From RYN-417 sp043745485 (GTDB taxonomy: Bacteria; Patescibacteriota; Saccharimonadia; Saccharimonadales; JACDBH01), in contig JAYTSU010000011.1 of assembly GCA_043745485.1 (NCBI GenBank), forward strand, positions 1 through 7,627: DNA of 7,627 nt, given 5' to 3'. The notes below the pieces were generated by a model. That model had not been told where the DNA came from. It saw nothing but the letters and a program-made list of their open reading frames with translations, and did not search any database. Made by a program: the position numbers and the translations under genes. This document shows positions 1 through 7,057 of this stretch, in pieces; the first letter of the stretch is position 1, and every line of letters starts with the position of its first letter.

Positions 1-99
1 CTCTATATCTCTCATATTCATTCGCAGAGTAAGAATAGGCCGTTGTTCGTTATCAATCACGCTGCGTCTACGGGTGTCAAAAAAGATGCCAAAGTTTAA
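1..99 (+). CDS. possible 3' end of an upstream gene (partial, unidentified)
   Basis: Frame 1 is open from the window edge to a TAA at 97-99 and reads as about 32 residues ending in KKDAKV, a believable lysine-rich C-terminus. It would overlap the GtrA gene by 14 bases if that gene starts at ATG 86, or by 26 if it starts at GTG 74. No family can be recognised from so short a tail. Two rivals exist. Frame 3 also ends soon after the edge (TAA 30-32), and frame 2 stays open into the GtrA gene itself. The real upstream gene could therefore end at 32 instead. Confidence 0.28.
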   Translation, partial: LYISHIHSQSKNRPLFVINHAASTGVKKDAKV

Positions 100-502
100 A
101 CAGCTTCTCAAACAAACAACTAGTCGCTACATAATTATTGGACTCAGCGTGTATATAATTGAGTTAGGAGTTATAGTGAGTGCCCAACAGCTTGGGACAG
201 GCGATACGTGGGCAGTGGCACTGAGCTTTTGGATAGGCTTAGTAGTTTCGTTTATTTTACAAAAGCTTGTGACATTTCGAGATAGTCGCATGCAACGCAC
301 GGTCCTGCTACCGCAGATAGTTGCCGTGATGTGTCTTGTGCTTTTTAATTTTGGCTTTACGATTGGAATGACACAGCTCCTGCATGGCCACATCCCGGCC
401 GTTGTTGCTCGAACGATTGCCTTAGGTATTACTACTTTATGGAACTTTTATCTGTACCGTACCAAAATATTTACGTCCAATATCACTAAATTAATAGATT
501 AA
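74..502 (+). CDS. GtrA-family small membrane protein
   Basis: A 142-residue protein of the usual GtrA size (about 120-150). Four hydrophobic helices are visible at roughly 16-37, 46-65, 80-100 and 108-128. The family's paired cytoplasmic-end signatures follow helices 2 and 4: ILQKLVTFRD (61-70) and WNFYLYRTKIF (123-133), both of the N/Q-x-x-x-R/K-x-x-x-F kind. GtrA-like proteins act in the inner membrane and are linked to moving or handling polyprenyl-phosphate sugars for surface polysaccharide decoration; the exact substrate cannot be read here. The chosen start is GTG 74, which has no clear Shine-Dalgarno sequence. ATG 86 (residue 5) is an equally good alternative. The frame is open to the left edge, so an N-terminal extension is not formally excluded, though the upstream translation does not look membrane-like. 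The downstream PIG-L gene begins 59 bases later, suggesting co-transcription. Confidence 0.85.
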   Translation: MSKKMPKFKQLLKQTTSRYIIIGLSVYIIELGVIVSAQQLGTGDTWAVALSFWIGLVVSFILQKLVTFRDSRMQRTVLLPQIVAVMCLVLFNFGFTIGMTQLLHGHIPAVVARTIALGITTLWNFYLYRTKIFTSNITKLID

Positions 503-548
503 AAATGAGAATTACTGTTGTGAATTATAAGGATATCCGAGATACTAT

Positions 549-555
549 AGGATGA
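549..555 (+). promoter_or_regulatory. ribosome binding site of the PIG-L gene
   Basis: AGGATGA lies nine bases upstream of ATG 562, counted from the AGGA core. It is a partial match to the Shine-Dalgarno consensus, and no in-frame upstream start competes with it. Confidence 0.5.
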
Positions 556-561
556 TATCGT

Positions 562-3171
562 ATGAAAAATAAAAATAAATATGTAATTAAAGAACGTACT
601 CCGTTAAAAATGCCTGCCAAGATAGATAATCTTGTACAGAAAAAGTGGTTTCGACGGTCTTACGTCATCTCAGCATTTGTTATTTTAATAGCAAGTACTG
701 TTTTTTGGTCACTTTTAAGTGCGCGAGTTCACTCCGGCAATGCCGACCAGCTTGTAAATCCTTATTTATTTGATACGAGATCAACCATGCGTGGAGCTAT
801 GCTGCCAGGACAACATACGTTTTTACTGAAATGGCCAATGTTCTTTATTACAAAGCTGTACGGCGAAACAACCAAATCGTTTGAAATTGCGACCGTAGCT
901 CTCAGTCTTATTACAGTTGCAAGCTTGGCATATATTATTCATAGAATTGACCGTAGATTGCTCGTAAAAGGCACTCTTTTTCTTGCACTTGCATCTGTCT
1001 TGCTGGTCATCCCTGCACAGCCCTATCCAGGAGGGTTGTTGCCCGTAAACATGGCAATGATTGCCACGCGTAACATCGAATATATTCTATACATAGCATG
1101 CGTATGGGGTATAGTCCGTGCAAGACGGCTAAGAACGAGTACTTGGGCTGCAGCATGCGCGGGCATGATAATCCTGATTGCAAGTGATAAACTTTTCTTA
1201 ACGCTAAGTCTTGCGGGCTCCTTATTAGCCATTGTAGTGTATACCTTGCGTCAGCAGTGGGCTTTTGCAAACTTATCAGCACGCTGGTTCATTACGGGAA
1301 TAGTTGGTGCTTTAGGCTCTTACATACTATTACTTATCTTAAACGCTACACATAGTGTTGTTATTGTAGGTCAAGGGAACGGACCGTATGGACTTATCAG
1401 TAGTCCTATCCAGCTTATACACGGGCTTATTGGCGCGGTGTTAGGGCTTTTTAGTAACTTTGGAGCAAACCCTGCGTTCAACACCATAAACCTCCGCCAG
1501 GCTCCGGCACAGTCAATGCGTCACCTTGTGAACTTAGGCGGACCTATAATTATTATGAATGGTCTTTTACTTATTGGCGGGCTCGCTGCCAGTTATCATC
1601 TGCTTGTTATCAGTCTCAGTTCGGCAAAGCCCAAAGCTAAGAAAATAAAGATTTCAAATAGCCAGAGTTTTGCTCTTGTACTGCTATGGACAACACTGGC
1701 TGCGTACGCCGCATTTGTTGCAACTGACCACTATTATCCCGTTGATGCACGTTATTTAGCCATTGGGTTGTTTTCTTTGTTTATTTCAATTACAACATAC
1801 GTACGGACGCGGCAATGGGAAGCAAAACGACTCGTCTTTATTGGATGTATATTCGTAGGCGGCATGCTACTGAGCATCCCTATGGTACTTAATAACTATC
1901 ACGCAGAACGCGATGCATCATTCGCGTTCGACAGCAGGAACGCTTCAATTGCACAGGCGATAGCAAGCCATAAAGTAAACGTTTTAGTGGGTGATTATTG
2001 GCGTGTCATACCTATTAAGCAGCTATCTAAAACTAAGGCTACGGTTATGCCACTTATCAGCTGCGTTATGCCCCGGGGCGTACTCAGTAGTTCCGAGTGG
2101 CAACCAAACTTACAAAATAATAGCTTTGCCTACATATTGTCGCTCGACAAAAGCCAGACAGATTATCCTGCCTGCGCTGCGCAAACGGTATACTCAACAT
2201 ATGGCAGGCCAAATGCAAGCGTCGTCATACAGGGAAGCATAGACCATCCAAAAGAACTGCTCTTATTCTACGATCATGGTGCCCATAAAAGCGCACCAAC
2301 AAACTCAGCCACATCCCCAGTATCCCCAACCGTGGAGGCGATACCAATAGAAGACATACCAGGTAATATATGTAGCGTGCCTTCATCGTTAAACATAGTG
2401 GCTCACCAAGATGATGATTTACTATTCATGAACCCAGCAGTTCAAGATGATATAGCAGCGGGAAAATGCGTACGGACAGTATATATAACAGCAGGCGACG
2501 CAGGATACAACCAGTTTTATTGGCTTGGGCGCGAACAAGGCTCAGAAGCAGCTTATTCGAAAATGATAGGTAGCGATGCTATATGGATTCAGCGCATTAT
2601 TAAACTTGATGAAAACCAGTACATCACCATTGCAAATCCAAAAGGTGACAATAAGATTTCATTGCTATTTATGAGGCTACCTGATGGTAACTTAGGTGGA
2701 CAAGGCTTTGGCAATTCACGGCACGAAAGCCTCCAAAAACTATTTCAAAATAATATCTCGAGTATACATTCTATATACGGAAACTCTAGCTACAGCAACG
2801 ATGGTTTAACATTGGCATTAACTAAACTTATGCATACCTACCAACCAACAGAGATACGGACGATGGCAACACTCATAAACACCCAGTATCCTGATCACAG
2901 CGACCACATGAGTGTATCGAGATTTGTCGAAAAAGCGTATGCCCAATATGAAACAAGTCAGTTTAATAACAGTGTGGTTATACCTATCAAGCATTTCATT
3001 GGCTATCCTGTTCATGCACTGCCTGAAAATGTATCTGGTAAAGAACTCGAGGACAAAACTGCTGCGTTTTTAAGTTATGCTAAGCACGATGGGGGCGTAT
3101 GCCAATCGGTTGATGCCTGCGCCGTCAATCCAGCGTATGGGTTTTATCTACCACGGCAATATACGCAGTAG
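562..3171 (+). CDS. multi-pass membrane protein fused to a C-terminal PIG-L (LmbE-like) N-deacetylase domain
   Basis: An 869-residue two-part protein. Residues 34-443 are membrane domain: helices near 34-54, 107-126, 134-152, 170-187, 194-208, 211-229, 242-262, 328-351, 369-388, 396-414 and 423-443, plus a possible re-entrant segment at 284-300. Basic loops (127-136, 186-192, 354-363, 414-423) fit the positive-inside rule and put the C-terminus outside. The first outside loop (55-104) has acidic residues (D62, D71), recalling GT-C glycosyltransferases; that resemblance is inference. Residues about 445-570 form a soluble region, followed by a Pro/Ser/Thr linker (574-602) and a PIG-L domain (about 608-800). 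That domain has AHQDDD (614-619, normally AHPDDE), TAGDAG (643-648), RE at 657-658, LPDGN (706-710) and DHSDH (778-782). Likely zinc ligands are H615, D618 and H782, with D617 as base. Cysteines C604, C636, C847 and C853 could form disulfides outside the cell. Likely role: N-deacetylation of a surface or lipid-linked amino sugar. AGGA at 549-552 supports ATG 562. Confidence 0.85.
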   Translation: MKNKNKYVIKERTPLKMPAKIDNLVQKKWFRRSYVISAFVILIASTVFWSLLSARVHSGNADQLVNPYLFDTRSTMRGAMLPGQHTFLLKWPMFFITKLYGETTKSFEIATVALSLITVASLAYIIHRIDRRLLVKGTLFLALASVLLVIPAQPYPGGLLPVNMAMIATRNIEYILYIACVWGIVRARRLRTSTWAAACAGMIILIASDKLFLTLSLAGSLLAIVVYTLRQQWAFANLSARWFITGIVGALGSYILLLILNATHSVVIVGQGNGPYGLISSPIQLIHGLIGAVLGLFSNFGANPAFNTINLRQAPAQSMRHLVNLGGPIIIMNGLLLIGGLAASYHLLVISLSSAKPKAKKIKISNSQSFALVLLWTTLAAYAAFVATDHYYPVDARYLAIGLFSLFISITTYVRTRQWEAKRLVFIGCIFVGGMLLSIPMVLNNYHAERDASFAFDSRNASIAQAIASHKVNVLVGDYWRVIPIKQLSKTKATVMPLISCVMPRGVLSSSEWQPNLQNNSFAYILSLDKSQTDYPACAAQTVYSTYGRPNASVVIQGSIDHPKELLLFYDHGAHKSAPTNSATSPVSPTVEAIPIEDIPGNICSVPSSLNIVAHQDDDLLFMNPAVQDDIAAGKCVRTVYITAGDAGYNQFYWLGREQGSEAAYSKMIGSDAIWIQRIIKLDENQYITIANPKGDNKISLLFMRLPDGNLGGQGFGNSRHESLQKLFQNNISSIHSIYGNSSYSNDGLTLALTKLMHTYQPTEIRTMATLINTQYPDHSDHMSVSRFVEKAYAQYETSQFNNSVVIPIKHFIGYPVHALPENVSGKELEDKTAAFLSYAKHDGGVCQSVDACAVNPAYGFYLPRQYTQ

Positions 3172-3176
3172 TATCT

Positions 3177-3194
3177 ATTCATTACTAAATGAAT
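3177..3194 (+). repeat. perfect 7-bp inverted repeat with 4-base loop
   Basis: ATTCATT, then ACTA, then AATGAAT, beginning five bases after the stop of the PIG-L gene and ending 22 bases before the SGNH hydrolase start. The stem is AT-rich and no T-run follows, so a strong intrinsic terminator is unlikely. An operator-like site or a weak mRNA hairpin is possible. The heptamer ATTACTA (3181-3187) recurs at 3193-3199. Confidence 0.35.
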
Positions 3195-3216
3195 TACTAG
3201 TGATACACTTTAGTAT

Positions 3217-3954
3217 ATGTACACTCGTAAAAAACTTTTCCTTGCGGCCATATGTTGTTCCATCCTACTTACTTCACTACTTATTTTTACGCTTGTAACA
3301 CGTCATTACCGTGCAGAAACCACAAAAACTAAGCCTTCTAGTCGCACGACATTCCGGTACCTGCCCTTGGGTGACTCATATACCATAGGAGAGTCAGTAA
3401 GCGCAGAGGAAAGATGGCCAAATCAGCTCGCAGGTGTTTATAAACCATCGGGCAAGAATCTTACAATAGTCGATAATCCTTCTGCTACTGGATACACAAC
3501 GAGCGATTTAATACACAAAGAGCTACCGCTTGTTGCTAAGCTCAAACCTGATTTTGTAACCGTGCAAATTGGAGTTAATGACTATGTACAAGGTGTTGAA
3601 CTGCAAAAGTTTCAACATAATTTAGTCTATATTATTGGCCAGCTTAAACAGCTCATGGCTGAGCCAAAAAATATACTGCTCGTCACTATTCCTGATTATG
3701 CCAAAACACCCACTGGCGCAACCTATGGTGACCCCGGGTTGGCCACAGCATCCATACAGAGTTTTAATACAGTCATAATAAATACAGCCGCAAACACTAA
3801 TTTGCCCGTTGCAGATGTATTTGGCGTCAGCCAGTTAGTTACACAAGATGCAAGTCTCATTGCACCAGATGGCTTGCACCCATCGGGCAAACAATATAGC
3901 ACCTGGACATCAATCATAAAAACCACCCTTGTGTCTGCTAAGATCCCGCAATAA
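3217..3954 (+). CDS. membrane-anchored SGNH/GDSL-type hydrolase (probable esterase/O-deacetylase)
   Basis: A 245-residue protein with an N-terminal hydrophobic segment (about 7-28) after a KK pair. It is a signal anchor rather than a lipoprotein signal: C13 and C14 do not sit in a good lipobox. The catalytic domain then shows the SGNH blocks in order: GDSYTIG (52-58, nucleophile S54), NPSATGYTT with glycine G92 for the oxyanion hole, GVND (119-122, N121), and DGLHP (218-222, D218 and H221). The set is complete, so the enzyme is probably active on the outer face of the membrane, cleaving ester bonds. Family members include O-acetyl esterases, lysophospholipases and lipases, and the substrate cannot be chosen from sequence. 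It follows the PIG-L gene by 45 bases on the same strand, which suggests a shared glycan-editing role. No Shine-Dalgarno sequence precedes ATG 3217. TAGTAT (3211-3216) directly before it could be a -10 only if transcription began inside the gene. Confidence 0.85.
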   Translation: MYTRKKLFLAAICCSILLTSLLIFTLVTRHYRAETTKTKPSSRTTFRYLPLGDSYTIGESVSAEERWPNQLAGVYKPSGKNLTIVDNPSATGYTTSDLIHKELPLVAKLKPDFVTVQIGVNDYVQGVELQKFQHNLVYIIGQLKQLMAEPKNILLVTIPDYAKTPTGATYGDPGLATASIQSFNTVIINTAANTNLPVADVFGVSQLVTQDASLIAPDGLHPSGKQYSTWTSIIKTTLVSAKIPQ

Positions 3955-3995
3955 CAACACTCAGCAACTTATACTACGTTTTTCACGTGTGCGTA

Positions 3996-4026
3996 TTGCA
4001 CCGTACTGAGGTCGGCATGATATAGT
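3996..4026 (+). promoter_or_regulatory. candidate sigma-70-type promoter of the cyo operon
   Basis: TTGCAC (3996-4001) resembles a -35 box. TGATATAGT (4018-4026) is an extended -10, with TG at 4018-4019 and TATAGT at 4021-4026 (5 of 6 matches to TATAAT). The spacer is 19 bases, longer than ideal but tolerable with an extended -10. Transcription would start near 4033, leaving a leader of about 40 bases before cyoA. This is a motif match only. Confidence 0.4.
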
Positions 4027-4038
4027 TATTATAGTTAT
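4021..4038 (+). repeat. perfect tandem 9-bp repeat (TATAGTTAT x2) at the cyo promoter
   Basis: Two adjacent identical copies of TATAGTTAT occupy 4021-4029 and 4030-4038. The first contains the candidate -10 hexamer and the second offers another TATAGT nine bases downstream. The repeat could give two start points or a binding site for a regulator, or it may be a chance slippage product in AT-rich DNA. Confidence 0.5.
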
Positions 4039-4070
4039 GGTTAAACTAAAACAGTAATGAATAAATCCTG

Positions 4071-4970
4071 ATGTCAAAACCTAAGCATAATAAATATTCT
4101 CATATTTGGCTGATACCTATTGGGATTATCATCCTTGTACTTAATATCATCATATTGCTACAAGGACGTGATATTGCGCTTTTAAATCCAAAGGGATATA
4201 TAGCCGGAGAAGAATTAAGACTTTTGAAAATTTCCGTAGTCATATTACTCGAAATTGCTATACCGACACTTACAGTTTTCTATTTTACCGTCTGGAAATA
4301 TCGTGAATCCAACCAGAAAGCAGTCTACAGCCCAAACCCACGCGGAAGTAAGTCTTTAGTCTTTACTATTTGGGCACTTCCTACCGTTACAATGCTCCTA
4401 ATAGCTGTTGTTATGTGGCCAGCTGCTCATAGACTTGCCCCTCAAAAAGCAATTTTATCGGGTCAAAAACCGTTACGAGTCCAGGTGATTGCACTGCGTT
4501 GGAAATGGCTATTTATATATCCTGATCAGGGGATTGCAGCCGTAAATTTTGTACAACTGCCTGTTGGAACTCCGGTCCAGTTTGATTTAACAGCCGACGA
4601 GATACCAATGAGTTCATTCTGGATCCCACACCTCGGCGGGCAACTGTATGCCATGACCGGTCATGTCAACAGACTGAATCTTATGGCCGATTCTCCTGGA
4701 GAATTTACGGGAAGCACTGCAGAGATTAATGGCGATGGATTTTCTGGTATGCGCTTTGTAACCCGTGCAAGCTCAACCGAAGATTTTAACAAATGGGTAG
4801 AAGACACCAGGACCTCAACCGGCACTCTTGATGCGACAAGTTACAAAAAACTTCTTGTGCCAACTCAGAACAATCCAGCCCTCTTTTACTCAAAAGTAGA
4901 GCCAACATTGTATGATACTATGCTTTCGAAATATATGGGTTCGCACACTCATCATACGGAGGGTTCATGA
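4071..4970 (+). CDS. cyoA: cytochrome bo3 ubiquinol oxidase subunit II
   Basis: A 299-residue subunit II of a quinol-oxidising haem-copper oxidase. It matches E. coli CyoA along its length, for example ALLNPKG (36-42), the stretch around YSPNP (86-90), RWKWLFIYPDQGIA (143-156), SFWIPHLGGQLYAM (182-195) and GFSGMRF (223-229). Membrane helices lie at about 12-31, 52-74 and 97-117; the rest is a periplasm-side cupredoxin domain. The CuA Cys/His ligands of cytochrome c oxidases are absent, as expected for a quinol oxidase. Two departures from E. coli stand out. The lipobox cysteine is R33 (LLQGRD), so helix 1 is probably an uncleaved anchor. The K-channel entry glutamate (E. coli E89) is V97. The C-terminal tail is short and His-rich (H292, H294, H295). 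No good ribosome site precedes ATG 4071; a four-codon ORF (4057-4071) ends in TGATG at the start. It overlaps cyoB by four bases. Confidence 0.95.
   Translation: MSKPKHNKYSHIWLIPIGIIILVLNIIILLQGRDIALLNPKGYIAGEELRLLKISVVILLEIAIPTLTVFYFTVWKYRESNQKAVYSPNPRGSKSLVFTIWALPTVTMLLIAVVMWPAAHRLAPQKAILSGQKPLRVQVIALRWKWLFIYPDQGIAAVNFVQLPVGTPVQFDLTADEIPMSSFWIPHLGGQLYAMTGHVNRLNLMADSPGEFTGSTAEINGDGFSGMRFVTRASSTEDFNKWVEDTRTSTGTLDATSYKKLLVPTQNNPALFYSKVEPTLYDTMLSKYMGSHTHHTEGS
4958..4963 (+). promoter_or_regulatory. strong ribosome binding site of cyoB
   Basis: GGAGGG lies inside the end of cyoA, with four bases between GGAGG and ATG 4967. It is the clearest Shine-Dalgarno sequence in the window. The ATGA overlap of cyoA stop and cyoB start (4967-4970) adds likely translational coupling, helping keep subunits I and II in step. 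Confidence 0.65.
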
Positions 4971-7057
4971 AGGAATTCTTGATAGGTAGATTAAATATGC
5001 ATGCCTTACCACATGAATGGTTTACGATAGGCGGAAGCTTGGCATTTGTTGGTCTGGCAGTTCTTGCAGTCATAGTCATAACCCGTATGAAACGATGGAA
5101 ATGGTTATGGAATGAATGGCTCACCAGTGTGGACCCTAAAAGAATCGGCATCATGTACTTTATTGTTGGTGGATTTATGCTTCTACGAGGTGGCTTAGAG
5201 GTTCTTATGATCTGGCTACAGCAGGCACTGTCATCAGGGTCATCGCATGGATATTTAAGCGCCAACCATTTCCAGCAGATTTTTACTGCTCACGGCAACA
5301 TTATGGTCTTCTTTGTAGCTATGGCGTTTATTTTTGGGCTTATTAACTACATAGTGCCTCTCCAAATTGGGGCACGAGACCTTGCTTCGCCGTTCTTGAA
5401 CACGCTTGGCTTTTGGCTCTTTGTTGCGGGTGCGCTTATGGTCAATATGTTCTTTTTGCTTGGCGGAGAGTACGCGGCAACCGGCTGGTTGGCAGTGGCC
5501 CCACTTTCGGGTACTCAGTTTAGTCCGGGCGTTGGTGTAGATTACTGGATTTGGAGTTTACAAATTTCAGGTGTCGGCACAACGCTTGGAGCCATCAATT
5601 TCATTATGACTATTCTTAAAATGCGTGCTCCGGGGATGAGACTGCGCGACATGCCGTTATTTACATGGGGATCGCTGTGTAGCATGGTCATGGCCGTAAC
5701 GGTCTTTCCACTGCTCACCGCTACACTATTTCTGATGTTCTTCGACCGTTATTTAGGCGCTCACTTCTTTACAACTACATTTGGCGGTAATGCCATGATG
5801 TATACCAACCTCATATGGATGTGGGGTCATCCTGAAGTCTATATTTTGATGTTGCCATCATTTGGTGTTTTTTCGGAAATTGTCAGCACCTTCAGCCGTA
5901 AGGCCTCAGCCAGTTATGCTACTAATGTTGCCGGTATGATTGGTGTCTCTGTATTTGCATTATCCGTTTGGCTTCATCATTTTTTCACTATGGGCTCAAG
6001 CGCCGATGTGAGCGCTTTCTTTGGGTTGATGACTATAATAATTGCAGTTCCGACTTCAGTTCTATTCTTTACATGGATAGCGACGTTGCGTGGAGGCCGA
6101 ATACGTTTTGACACGCCGATGCTCTGGTTCTTAGGATTCGTAGCATTGTTTGCGGTCGGCGGCATGGCTGGAGTGCTCATGGCAGTTCCACCTATTGATT
6201 TCCAACTGCACAATAGCTTGTTTCTGGTAGCTCATTTTCACACTATGGTCGTTGGTGGAGTGTTGTTTGGAATATTTGCCGGCCTTTCATATTGGTTCCC
6301 AAAAATTGCCGGATTCAGACTTAATGAGCGTATCGGTAAATATGCATTTTGGTGCTGGGTTGTTGGCTTTTTGATGGCGTTTACGCCACTGTATGTATTA
6401 GGCCTCATGGGTGCTACCAGAAGGCTAGATCATTATGAGTCATCAACGGGTTACCAACCATTCTTCATAATGGCCTTCATTGGCGGGGTTGTTATAATGG
6501 CTGGCGTTGCCTTCCAAATCATCCAAATCATAGCTAGTGTCATGCAAAAAAGACGGCTCACCGACACAACAGGCGATCCGTGGGACGGTCGAACGCTCGA
6601 ATGGTCAACGGCTTCAACACCTCCTTCATATAACTTCACTGTTATACCTAAAGTTACTGGTCGTGACGCATTCCTGAGCTTAAAAGAGCAGGGTATACAA
6701 AAGCCAACCTATGAAGATATCCATATGCCAAAAAACACCGCGTATGGCATATATATATCTGGTTTTGCTTTTTTGGTTGGATTTGGCTTTGTTTGGCACA
6801 TAGTTTGGCTCGTGCTTTTTAGTATTATCGGCATTATCGCCTCTATGATAATACGAACTTTCGATGAGCACACTGAGTACACCATCTCCGCTTCTGAGGT
6901 TGAGACCCTAGAAAAAGAGCACATCAAAAAACATGCAGCGTCCCGAGAAGGTCAAGATCAAGGTAGCGACCAAGACATGGGCATAATTGAATTTGTAAAA
7001 ATAGTACTGAGCTGGGGAAAAAATATCGTTAAGGGTAAAAAATGGCGAACATGGTAA
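4967..7057 (+). CDS. cyoB: cytochrome bo3 ubiquinol oxidase subunit I
   Basis: A 696-residue catalytic subunit that oxidises quinol, reduces O2 to water and pumps protons across the cytoplasmic membrane. It aligns with E. coli CyoB (663 residues) throughout and has about 15 helices. Visible key residues: haem b ligands H109 and H425, haem o3 ligand H423, CuB ligands H288, H337 and H338, crosslink tyrosine Y292, D-channel residues N127, D138, N145 and E290, quinol-site R74, H101 and Q104, and haem-propionate arginines R485 and R486. Oddities: the K-channel lysine (E. coli K362) is L366, in VPTSVLFFTW (361-370). Quinol-site D75 is E78. The last 40 or so residues extend past the E. coli end as a polar stretch plus a basic, probably amphipathic helix (672-696). 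ATG 4967 is chosen for its GGAGG site and ATGA overlap with cyoA. TTG 4979 or ATG 4997 would match the E. coli N-terminus more closely. Confidence 0.96.
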   Translation: MKEFLIGRLNMHALPHEWFTIGGSLAFVGLAVLAVIVITRMKRWKWLWNEWLTSVDPKRIGIMYFIVGGFMLLRGGLEVLMIWLQQALSSGSSHGYLSANHFQQIFTAHGNIMVFFVAMAFIFGLINYIVPLQIGARDLASPFLNTLGFWLFVAGALMVNMFFLLGGEYAATGWLAVAPLSGTQFSPGVGVDYWIWSLQISGVGTTLGAINFIMTILKMRAPGMRLRDMPLFTWGSLCSMVMAVTVFPLLTATLFLMFFDRYLGAHFFTTTFGGNAMMYTNLIWMWGHPEVYILMLPSFGVFSEIVSTFSRKASASYATNVAGMIGVSVFALSVWLHHFFTMGSSADVSAFFGLMTIIIAVPTSVLFFTWIATLRGGRIRFDTPMLWFLGFVALFAVGGMAGVLMAVPPIDFQLHNSLFLVAHFHTMVVGGVLFGIFAGLSYWFPKIAGFRLNERIGKYAFWCWVVGFLMAFTPLYVLGLMGATRRLDHYESSTGYQPFFIMAFIGGVVIMAGVAFQIIQIIASVMQKRRLTDTTGDPWDGRTLEWSTASTPPSYNFTVIPKVTGRDAFLSLKEQGIQKPTYEDIHMPKNTAYGIYISGFAFLVGFGFVWHIVWLVLFSIIGIIASMIIRTFDEHTEYTISASEVETLEKEHIKKHAASREGQDQGSDQDMGIIEFVKIVLSWGKNIVKGKKWRTW

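Noticed and set aside
505..555. 16-codon ORF between the GtrA and PIG-L genes
   Set aside because: It begins just after the GtrA stop but has no ribosome site of its own and no recognisable sequence, and its length is expected by chance.
1007..1282. Minus-strand ORFs inside the membrane-domain gene and elsewhere (also around 4918-5265, 5977-6213 and 6680-6927)
   Set aside because: All lie opposite strongly conserved genes, have no ribosome sites, and translate to low-information sequence typical of antisense shadows.
3077..3298. 73-codon + strand ORF bridging the PIG-L and SGNH genes
   Set aside because: It overlaps two well-supported genes in another frame and its translation resembles no domain.
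3988..4002. GTGC/GCAC hairpin with a 5-base loop as a terminator after the SGNH gene
   Set aside because: The stem is only four base pairs and no T-run follows, so it does not meet terminator criteria. No other terminator was found in the gap.
4968..4970. UGA read as glycine or tryptophan (recoded genetic code)
   Set aside because: UGA here ends cyoA exactly where the conserved protein ends and cyoB starts, and no gene in the window has an internal in-frame UGA.
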